A stretch of 26,540 bases of DNA, from positions 1 to 26,540 of the forward strand of contig JAZHPA010000036.1 in assembly GCA_051024685.1 (NCBI GenBank), given 5' to 3'. The position numbers were made by a program, and so were the translations under genes. This stretch comes from UBA12545 sp051024685. GTDB lineage: Bacteria > Bacillota > DSM-521 > Neomoorellales > Neomoorellaceae. Below, in pieces: positions 6,827-12,634 of the stretch (position 1 is its first letter; each line of letters opens with the position of its first letter). The notes beneath the pieces are model-generated. The model worked only from the letters and a program-made list of their open reading frames with translations. It ran no database searches and was not told the origin of the DNA.

Positions 6827-8233
6827 GTGGCCAACCGTCTGCCGCCTGCCGGACTCCCCCACCTCGAAGGGGGAACTAAAATAGAGGACATAGACCGTAC
6901 GGCGGAACTGTTTCGAGGGTGGATTGAGGAGAAGAACTACCGGCATTTGAAGACCTACCTTGTTCAGGCCCCTGTGCAGGACATCGCGGAAATCCTCAAC
7001 CGGCTAGATGCCAAGTGCAGCCTGCTTACCTTCAGGCTCCTGCCCAAGGAAAAGGCGGTAGAAGTATTTGCCTATCTGTCGGAAAAGATCCGCACCGCCT
7101 TATCCCAGATGATCGCCGAGGATGAGCTTAAAAGCCTGGTGCAGGCCTTATCCTTCGACGATAAAATCGACTTCCTCGAGGAAATGCCGGCCAATGTGGT
7201 TAAAAAAATTCTCCAGCGCACCCCGGAGAGCGAACGCAAGCTCATAAACGAATTCCTGAATTACCCGGATGACTCGGCCGGCAGTATCATGACCATTGAG
7301 TTTGTGGACCTCCGCGAGGGTATGACGGTGGCAGAGGCCCTGGAGCACGTACGGTATACCGGTCCGGACAAAGAAACCATCTACACCTGCTACGTCATCG
7401 ACAGAGAACGCCGCCTGTTGGGGGCCGTCACCCTTAAAGACCTGGTGCTGGCCCGGCCGGAAGCCCAAATTAGGGAGTTAATGACCCGGGATGTGGTGGC
7501 CGTTAAGACCCATGAAGACCGGGAAGTGGTGGCCGCCCTGTTCAAGAAATACGACCTTCTGGCCATGCCGGTAGTAGACCAGGAAAACCGCCTGGTGGGT
7601 ATTATTACCGTCGACGATGTGATGGATGTCCTGGAAGCGGAAGCTACGGAAGACTTTCACAGGATAGGCGGTATCAAGCCTACGGAGGAATCGTACCTGG
7701 CCCAGAATATTTTTGTAGTGGCCAGAAATCGGATCTTCTGGCTGCTGACCCTCATGTTGTCTGCCACCTTTACCGGCCGCATTATCCAGCATTTTGAGAC
7801 GGTGCTCCAGAGCATGGTGATTCTGGCGGCCTTTATTCCTATGCTCATGGGTACAGGTGGCAACGCGGGGTCCCAGTCTTCCACCACGGTTATTCGCAGC
7901 CTGGCCCTGGGGGAGGTTAGGCCACGGGATGCCTGGCGGGTGCTGGCCAAGGAGAGCGGTGTGAGTTTGGTGGTGGGCCTGGCCCTGGCGAGCGTAAATT
8001 TCGTCCGCCTGATCTTCCTGGAGCGAGTTCCTCCTCTCATCGCCCTGGTGGTCAGCCTGACTCTGGTGATAACCATCTTCCTGGCCAAGCTGGTGGGCGG
8101 ATTGCTGCCCTTAATAGCCAAAAGCATTAAAGTCGATCCGGCCATTATGGCCAGTCCCCTTATCAGCACCGTGGTGGATGCTCTGACCTTAATAGTTTAT
8201 TTCAATATCGCTTCCCTATTTCTAGCGCCCTAG
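6827..8233 (+). CDS. mgtE: Magnesium transporter MgtE
   Basis: MgtE is a dimeric Mg2+-gated channel of the cytoplasmic membrane. The 468-residue protein has an N-terminal superhelical domain (about 25-145, ending in NYPDDSAGSIMT), two CBS domains (about 155-275) and a C-terminal membrane domain of five helices from about 302. The pore signature MLMGTGGNAGSQ is at about 339-350. D451 (STVVDALT) corresponds to the conserved pore Asp. GTG 6827 is chosen because of the G-rich site GAGTGGGGG 6 bases before it. It is monocistronic, with its own promoter, and a GC-rich spacer plus repeat element follow. The CBS and N domains are known to gate the channel by Mg2+ level; no Mg2+ riboswitch is seen in the leader. 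Confidence 0.96.
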   Translation: MANRLPPAGLPHLEGGTKIEDIDRTAELFRGWIEEKNYRHLKTYLVQAPVQDIAEILNRLDAKCSLLTFRLLPKEKAVEVFAYLSEKIRTALSQMIAEDELKSLVQALSFDDKIDFLEEMPANVVKKILQRTPESERKLINEFLNYPDDSAGSIMTIEFVDLREGMTVAEALEHVRYTGPDKETIYTCYVIDRERRLLGAVTLKDLVLARPEAQIRELMTRDVVAVKTHEDREVVAALFKKYDLLAMPVVDQENRLVGIITVDDVMDVLEAEATEDFHRIGGIKPTEESYLAQNIFVVARNRIFWLLTLMLSATFTGRIIQHFETVLQSMVILAAFIPMLMGTGGNAGSQSSTTVIRSLALGEVRPRDAWRVLAKESGVSLVVGLALASVNFVRLIFLERVPPLIALVVSLTLVITIFLAKLVGGLLPLIAKSIKVDPAIMASPLISTVVDALTLIVYFNIASLFLAP

Positions 8234-8354
8234 GAAAAGCTTTTCAATATTTGACAAGTAATATCCCGTCACCCCTGAAGGCACCGGGTTGCCGCACTAG
8301 GGGTAGGCATGGGTACTTCCAGTCGAGGCGTCGGTTTTCCCTGGGGGCGGGGCC

Positions 8355-8625
8355 GGTGAGTGAACCCCACCCCTTACCGACGAGCCCTGCTTAGGCTTGG
8401 AAACGAGCGACTAAATTCGAGCGGCAGTCAAACTTACTTAACGAGGCCCGAAGCGAAGGCGGGGGCGAGGACAGGACGTCCGAGACCGGCCCATCGGCAA
8501 GGACGCCGATTGGGCCGGGAAGTCCGCCTTAAGCTTTGAGGCCGAGCAAAAGTCCTGCCCGCGAGGGTTTTTGGAGCGAGCGAAAGCCAAGCATGGCTAA
8601 GCTTAAAGGGTGGGTACAACTCAGG
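8355..8625 (-). mobile_element. Inverted-repeat element, copy C (complete, inverted orientation)
   Basis: This 271-bp element is flanked by the direct repeat CGGGGCC at 8348-8354 and 8626-8632. Its left end GGTGAGTGAACCCCACCC is an imperfect inverted repeat of its right end GGGTGGGTACAACTCAGG. The interior (8386-8596) is the reverse complement of the interior of copy B: the reverse strand reads GCTTGGCTTTCGCTCGCTCC near the start and ends in TTTCCAAGCCTAAGCAGG. It is more diverged than A and B are from each other. The -35 hexamer of rpmG (TTGACA, 8637) lies 11 bases past its end. No transposase is encoded. Confidence 0.85.
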
Positions 8626-8636
8626 CGGGGCCTTTG

Positions 8637-8665
8637 TTGACAGGGTATTACTTTTATGCTAAATT
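8637..8665 (+). promoter_or_regulatory. Promoter of rpmG-secE-nusG-rplK-rplA
   Basis: A consensus TTGACA (8637-8642), a 17-base spacer and TAAATT (8660-8665) form a strong sigma-A promoter. It sits just downstream of repeat copy C. The leader is about 95 bases and no known regulatory RNA is recognised in it. Confidence 0.85.
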
Positions 8666-8766
8666 AGGTTAGGCATTCCTGGCGTGCGGCATGTCACCGG
8701 GACGGGACACCGTGGCTCTGGAGGCTCTATATTCTTTAAGTGGCACCTTTGGAGGAGGTGGGGGTA

Positions 8767-8916
8767 ATGCGGATAGGTATAACCCTGGAGTGCAGCGAAT
8801 GCAAGCGCCGGAACTACACTACCAGCAAAAACAAGAAGAATGACCCCAATCGTCTGGAACTTAAAAAGTACTGCAGCAACTGCGGCAGGCATACTGTGCA
8901 CAAAGAAACCAAGTAG
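8767..8916 (+). CDS. rpmG: Ribosomal protein L33 (zinc-binding type)
   Basis: This 49-residue protein of the 50S subunit begins MRIGITLECSECKRRNY and ends RHTVHKETK. C9/C12 and C36/C39 form the two CxxC pairs of the zinc-binding (C+) form of L33. A strong ribosome binding site, GGAGGAGGTG, lies just before ATG 8767. It is the first gene of the cluster, and secE follows within 15 bases. The rpmG-secE-nusG order is typical of Firmicutes. No tRNA-Trp gene is found here, although one occurs at this position in some relatives. Confidence 0.97.
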   Translation: MRIGITLECSECKRRNYTTSKNKKNDPNRLELKKYCSNCGRHTVHKETK

Positions 8917-8931
8917 GAGATGTGGGGTGGC

Positions 8932-9159
8932 ATGGTGACCAAGTCAGTAGCCAAGCCTGCCAGCAATAGAGTCAAGTTGGGTGAAAGAGCCGTAAAGTTC
9001 TTTAAGGGCTCCTGGGCGGAGCTGAAAAAGGTACACTGGCCTACCCGGCGGGAGCTGGTCGTTTATACGGGGGTAGTGCTGGTGTCCATATTTATTGTGG
9101 GGATTCTGCTGTGGGTTATGGATTCCATTTATAGCTTTATATTCAAATTAATTCTGTAG
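8932..9159 (+). CDS. secE: Preprotein translocase subunit SecE
   Basis: SecE clamps the SecY channel in the cytoplasmic membrane. The 75-residue protein has the conserved amphipathic segment FFKGSWAELKKVHWPTRREL followed by one transmembrane helix (VVYTGVVLVSIFIVGILLWV), the short Firmicute form. ATG 8932 is preferred over ATG 8920, because AGGAG (8915-8919) directly abuts the latter but lies 12 bases before 8932. The spacing to rpmG (15 bases) and nusG (11 bases) indicates co-transcription. Confidence 0.94.
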   Translation: MVTKSVAKPASNRVKLGERAVKFFKGSWAELKKVHWPTRRELVVYTGVVLVSIFIVGILLWVMDSIYSFIFKLIL

Positions 9160-9170
9160 AGGGATAACTC

Positions 9171-9698
9171 ATGGATAAGGCTTGGTACGTTATCCACACC
9201 TACTCCGGGTATGAGAACAAGGTCAAGGCCAATCTGGAAAAGCGCGTGGAATCTATGAACATGGGGGACAAAATTTTCCGCATTGTGGTCCCCATGGAAG
9301 ATGAGATCCAGGTTAAGGACGGTAAGCGAAAGATTACCAAGCGCAGGATATATCCGGGGTATGTCCTGGTGGAAATGATCTTGACCGATGCCTCATGGTA
9401 CGTGGTGCGGAATACCCCTGGGGTCACGGGCTTTGTGGGTGCGGGCAGCAAACCCATCCCTCTACAGGAGGAAGAGGTCCAGCAAATCCTCCAGCGCGCG
9501 GGAGCGGATACTCCTCGGCCGCGCATTGACGTTAGTATTGGCGAAAATGTACGGGTCATCAGCGGCCCCTTTGAGAATTTTATTGGAACGGTGGAAGAAA
9601 TACATCCCGATAAAGGCAAGTTGAAGGTGCTGGTTTCCATGTTCGGCCGGGAAACGCCAGTGGAGTTGGAATTCGACCAGATAGAGAAGCTGGATTAG
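9171..9698 (+). CDS. nusG: Transcription elongation/termination factor NusG
   Basis: NusG binds the RNA polymerase clamp, influences pausing and links polymerase to Rho or the ribosome. The 175-residue protein has the NGN domain from residue 1 (WYVIHTYSGYENKVKANLE, then RIYPGYVLVEM and NTPGVTGFVG). A C-terminal KOW domain covers about 124-175 (GENVRVISGPFENFIGTVEEI). Length and both domains are normal. The start ATG 9171 follows AGAGGG. It lies between secE and rplK in the usual order. Confidence 0.98.
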   Translation: MDKAWYVIHTYSGYENKVKANLEKRVESMNMGDKIFRIVVPMEDEIQVKDGKRKITKRRIYPGYVLVEMILTDASWYVVRNTPGVTGFVGAGSKPIPLQEEEVQQILQRAGADTPRPRIDVSIGENVRVISGPFENFIGTVEEIHPDKGKLKVLVSMFGRETPVELEFDQIEKLD

Positions 9699-9720
9699 AC
9701 GGGAAAGAGGAGGTGGCGAG

Positions 9721-10146
9721 ATGGCAAAGAAGGTTGCGGCGGTGGTTAAACTACAAGTGCCGGCAGGGAAGGCTACACCGGCTCCCCCGGTAGGTCCTGC
9801 CCTGGGTCAGCATGGGGTTAACATAATGGCCTTTGTCAAGGAATTTAACGAACGCACGGCGGGCCAGGCCGGGTTGATTATTCCGGTAGAGATTACTATT
9901 TATGAGGACCGTTCCTTCACCTTTATCACCAAGACCCCGCCGGCAGCGGTCTTGCTTAAGAAAGCCCTGGGCATAGAGACGGCCTCGGGTGAGCCCAATC
10001 GCAAAAAGGTGGGCAAGGTATCCCGGGCCACCATAAGGGAAATCGCCGAGCAAAAAATGAAAGACCTTAATACCACCGATATAGATGCGGCCATGCGTAT
10101 GATCGAGGGCACGGCCCGCAGTATGGGCATCGAGGTGGAAGGATAA
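9721..10146 (+). CDS. rplK: Ribosomal protein L11
   Basis: L11 forms the GTPase-associated centre of the 50S subunit with L10 and L7/L12, binds 23S rRNA and is needed for the stringent response through RelA. The 141-residue protein shows the N-terminal signature APPVGPALGQHGVNIMAFVKEFN and the C-terminal rRNA-binding domain with IREIAEQKMKDLNTTDIDAAMRMIEGTARSMGI. A GAGGAGGTGG ribosome binding site precedes ATG 9721. It lies 22 bases after nusG and is followed by rplA. Confidence 0.98.
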   Translation: MAKKVAAVVKLQVPAGKATPAPPVGPALGQHGVNIMAFVKEFNERTAGQAGLIIPVEITIYEDRSFTFITKTPPAAVLLKKALGIETASGEPNRKKVGKVSRATIREIAEQKMKDLNTTDIDAAMRMIEGTARSMGIEVEG

Positions 10147-10204
10147 TCTATTACCCTTCCCAGGTGGGAGGAGCAATCCGCTAGAACCACGAGGAGGAAT
10201 GTTT

Positions 10205-10903
10205 ATGCCTAAGCACGGCAAGAAATACCTGGAAGCCAGAAAACTGGTGGACCGGCAGCGTCTCTACGAGCCGGCCGAGGCCATTAGTCTAGTGAAGCAG
10301 ACGGCCACCGCCAGGTTCGACGAGACGGTGGAAGCGGCGGTCCGGCTGGGTGTGGATCCCCGCCATGCCGACCAACAGGTGCGGGGTACGGTAGTCCTAC
10401 CCCACGGAACCGGTAAGACTCCACGGGTGCTGGTCTTTGCCAAGGGGGATAAGGCCAAGGAAGCGGAAGAGGCCGGTGCGGATATTGTAGGAGCCGAAGA
10501 ACTTGTGGAGAAAATCCAGGACGGCTGGATGGATTTCGACGTAGCCATCGCCACCCCGGATATGATGGGTATGGTGGGCAAGTTGGGCCGGATCCTGGGC
10601 CCGCGCGGTTTAATGCCTAACCCCAAGGCCGGCACCGTGACCATGGATGTGGAACGGGCGGTTAAGGAAGTCAAGGCCGGTAAGATTGAGTTCCGGGTAG
10701 ACAAGGGGGGCATTGTGCACGCCCCCATTGGGAAGGTCAGCTTCCCTGAAGAGAAGCTGGCCGAAAACTTCCGGGCCCTTATGGAAGCCCTGATCAAGGC
10801 CAAGCCTGCGGCGGCCAAGGGGCAGTATGTTAGGGCTGTCAGCCTGTCCTGCACCATGGGCCCCGGCATCAAGGTCAATCCCCTTAAGGCGGTACCCAGA
10901 TAG
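10205..10903 (+). CDS. rplA: Ribosomal protein L1
   Basis: L1 forms the mobile L1 stalk that moves E-site tRNA, and in many bacteria it represses its own operon. The 232-residue protein starts MPKHGKKYLEARKLVDR. It contains the signature GRILGPRGLMPNPKAGTV and ends in the usual SLSCTMGPGIKVNPLKA. ATG 10205 is preferred over the in-frame ATG 10199, because GAGGAGG (10191-10197) sits 7 bases before 10205 and only 1 before 10199. It is the last gene before repeat copy B, which separates it from rplJ. Confidence 0.97.
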   Translation: MPKHGKKYLEARKLVDRQRLYEPAEAISLVKQTATARFDETVEAAVRLGVDPRHADQQVRGTVVLPHGTGKTPRVLVFAKGDKAKEAEEAGADIVGAEELVEKIQDGWMDFDVAIATPDMMGMVGKLGRILGPRGLMPNPKAGTVTMDVERAVKEVKAGKIEFRVDKGGIVHAPIGKVSFPEEKLAENFRALMEALIKAKPAAAKGQYVRAVSLSCTMGPGIKVNPLKAVPR

Positions 10904-10965
10904 GGTCTGGTTGGCGAGATTCCGGGTGATAGACCGGCGGCGAGGTGGATGTTAAGGGCTGAGTA

Positions 10966-11229
10966 CCTGACGTATCCCCAGTTTTGATCCCAGGCCTGCT
11001 TGGCTTTCGCTCGCTCCGGAAACCCTCGCGGACCAAACTAGCGCTTGGCTCAAGGCTCCGGCAGGCTTCCCGACAAATTCGACCTCCTGTCTCAGTTGCC
11101 GGCCTCGGCCATCCATGGCTTCGGGCCTGCCTCCGCCTTTCCCTCGCTAAGTTTGGCTACCGCTCAGGTTTAGTCGCTCGCTTCCAAGCCCAAGCAGGCC
11201 TGCCCTGCAAAAAGTGGGGATAACTCAGG
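10966..11229 (+). mobile_element. Inverted-repeat element, copy B (complete)
   Basis: This 264-bp element has terminal inverted repeats. The left end CCTGACGTATCCCCAGTTTT pairs with the complement of the right end AAAAGTGGGGATAACTCAGG. A second inverted match, AGGCCTGCTTGG, lies further in (10993-11004 against 11192-11203). It is flanked by CTGAGTA (10959-10965) and CTGAGTG (11230-11236), a 7-bp target-site-like repeat with one mismatch. The wider flanks also match (GGCTGAGT-CC). The interior matches copy A closely and copy C in reverse. No transposase is encoded. It separates rplA from the rplJ leader. Confidence 0.88.
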
Positions 11230-11240
11230 CTGAGTGCCTC

Positions 11241-11246
11241 TTGACG
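11241..11246 (+). promoter_or_regulatory. -35 hexamer candidate for rplJL
   Basis: TTGACG lies 11 bases after the end of repeat copy B, the spacing seen at the other three sites. No good -10 hexamer appears 16-19 bases downstream (AAAGGC and neighbours), so the promoter is weak, diverged, or transcription comes from elsewhere. Confidence 0.4.
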
Positions 11247-11263
11247 ATAGAGTGAAAGGGAGC

Positions 11264-11419
11264 AAAGGCTACCAACGGTAGGTAAACCCAGAGGCCGCAG
11301 ACAGCAGGTGCTCCTCACGGAGCTTAAATAGGCCTGCCGAGGCTGGTGGGGGGAACCGTATTTCTCTGTTGTATGGAGGAATAGATCGGCCCCTGCTTCG
11401 GCAGGGGCTTTATTTCTGC
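11264..11419 (+). ncRNA. L10 (rplJ) leader, ribosomal protein autoregulatory RNA
   Basis: The segment AGACAGCAGGTGCTCC (11300-11315), followed by GGAGCTTAAATAGGCCTGCCGAGG, is the conserved core of the Firmicute L10 leader, which the L10(L7/L12)4 complex binds to repress its own operon. It is followed by an intrinsic terminator, so control by attenuation is likely. The leader ends just before the rplJ ribosome binding site. Confidence 0.88.
11389..11417 (+). terminator. Attenuator terminator in the L10 leader
   Basis: The 8-bp perfect stem GCCCCTGC-TTCG-GCAGGGGC (11389-11408) has a stable UUCG tetraloop. The T-rich run TTTATTTCT follows. Its position between the L10-binding core and rplJ fits transcription attenuation. 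Confidence 0.88.
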
Positions 11420-11444
11420 CTTGTGGGAAGGAGGTGCTAGGGTT

Positions 11445-11972
11445 GTGAACAAGCAACGGCAGGCGAAAGTTGCAGCGGTGGAAGAGATCAAGGGCAAGCT
11501 CAGTCAGTCCTCGGCTTTGATCCTGGCCGATTACCGGGGCCTGAACGTGGCCGAAATGAACCAACTTAGGCGGCAGCTCAAGGAAGCAGGGGCCGAACTC
11601 AAGGTGGTAAAGAACACCCTGACCAGGATCGCTGCCCGGGATGTGGGCCTCGAAGGCCTGGACCCTTATCTGGAAGGGCCTACCGCCATCGTTTTTAGCT
11701 TTCAGGACCCCGCGGCCCCGGCCAAGATTGTATCCGGGTTGGCCCGGATGAAGGAGCAGTTTAAGCTCAAGGCCGGCGTGCTTCAGGGCAAAGTCATCGG
11801 CCAGGCAGACATTAAAGCCCTGGCCGAGCTGCCGCCCCGGGAAGAACTGCTGGCCAAGGTGGTGGGCGGGCTGCAAGGTCCGCTGTACGGGCTGGTCGCC
11901 GTCCTATCCGGACCCTTACGTAGCCTAACTTATGTCATGGAGGCCATACGCAAACAAAAAGAAGCCTCGTAA
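11445..11972 (+). CDS. rplJ: Ribosomal protein L10
   Basis: L10 is the base of the L7/L12 stalk of the 50S subunit and the autorepressor of this operon. From GTG 11445 the protein has 175 residues, starting with V/M-NKQRQAKVAAVEEIKGKL. It contains LILADYRGLNVAEMNQLRRQLKEAGAELKVVKNTL and a C-terminal helix that binds L7/L12. GTG is chosen because AAGGAGGT lies about 10 bases upstream and no homology extends before it. rplL follows after 33 bases. Confidence 0.96.
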   Translation: MNKQRQAKVAAVEEIKGKLSQSSALILADYRGLNVAEMNQLRRQLKEAGAELKVVKNTLTRIAARDVGLEGLDPYLEGPTAIVFSFQDPAAPAKIVSGLARMKEQFKLKAGVLQGKVIGQADIKALAELPPREELLAKVVGGLQGPLYGLVAVLSGPLRSLTYVMEAIRKQKEAS

Positions 11973-12005
11973 GAGAATATCAAGGTTAAGGAGGAAAGAT
12001 CGACT

Positions 12006-12389
12006 ATGAGCAAAGTCGCAGAGATCATTGAAACAGTAAAAGGGATGACCGTGCTAGAGCTGGCCGAACTGGTCAAGGCCCTAGAAGAGGAATTCGGCGT
12101 GAGCGCCGCGGCGCCGGTGGCCGTGGCCGCAGCTCCGGGCCCCGCAGCGGCTCCGGCTGAGGCGCCTGCAGAGGAACAGACCGAATTCGACGTCATCCTC
12201 AAGGCGGCCGGGGACAAGAAAATCAACGTAATTAAAGTGGTCCGCGAGATTACCGGCCTCGGTCTTAAAGAAGCTAAAGACCTGGTGGACGGCGCGCCCA
12301 AGCCGGTTAAGGAGAAGGTCAGCAAGGAAGAGGCCGAGAACATCAAGAAGAAGCTGGAAGAAGCCGGTGCTACTGTGGAGGTAAAGTAG
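12006..12389 (+). CDS. rplL: Ribosomal protein L7/L12
   Basis: L7/L12 forms the flexible multimeric stalk that recruits translational GTPases. The 127-residue protein has the dimerisation N-terminus (MSKVAEIIETVKGMTVLELAELVKALEEEFGV), an Ala/Pro hinge (about 33-58) and the C-terminal factor-binding domain. That domain contains EFDVILKAAGDKKINVIKVVREITGLGLKEAKDLV. A GGAGG ribosome binding site precedes ATG 12006. It ends the L10 operon, with a strong terminator 30 bases downstream. Confidence 0.98.
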   Translation: MSKVAEIIETVKGMTVLELAELVKALEEEFGVSAAAPVAVAAAPGPAAAPAEAPAEEQTEFDVILKAAGDKKINVIKVVREITGLGLKEAKDLVDGAPKPVKEKVSKEEAENIKKKLEEAGATVEVK

Positions 12390-12419
12390 GGCATAGGGCC
12401 GAAAAAGGGGTTTCCTTCA

Positions 12420-12470
12420 GGGCGGGAGGCGGGGTGGTTGATAGCCACGCCGCCTCCCGCCCTCTTATTA
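12420..12470 (+). terminator. rplJL operon terminator
   Basis: A long GC-rich stem pairs GGGCGGGAGGCGGGGTGG (12420-12437) with CCACGCCGCCTCCCGCCC (12445-12462), with one mismatch region and a 7-base loop. TCTTATTA follows. It should separate rplJL from the downstream oxidoreductase gene. Confidence 0.9.
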
Positions 12471-12634
12471 ATAGATGGCGGCCCAGGCAGCAGCGTTGCC
12501 AGAATAAACAGGAAAAAGCGACCATTAACTGCAATTTTATCGTCCATTTAGCAGGAATTCATCTGTGCGCGTAGAATATAAGTACAATTAAAACGCAGGT
12601 TGGCAACCATCCATGCACTCGAGGGGGAGAAGAC

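Noticed and set aside
8917..8931. tRNA-Trp gene near rpmG-secE
   Set aside because: The spacer is only 15 bases, and no tRNA cloverleaf or T-arm sequence is visible near the cluster.
9160..9172. GGGATAACTCA at the nusG start matches the repeat-element terminus
   Set aside because: It overlaps the nusG start region, has no -35 hexamer 11 bases downstream, and no element body or flanking duplication. I treat it as chance.
10984..11223. Open frame of about 79 codons through repeat copy B, with similar frames in copies A and C
   Set aside because: The frames lie inside the inverted-repeat element, change between copies through indels, and lack ribosome binding sites and recognisable domains.
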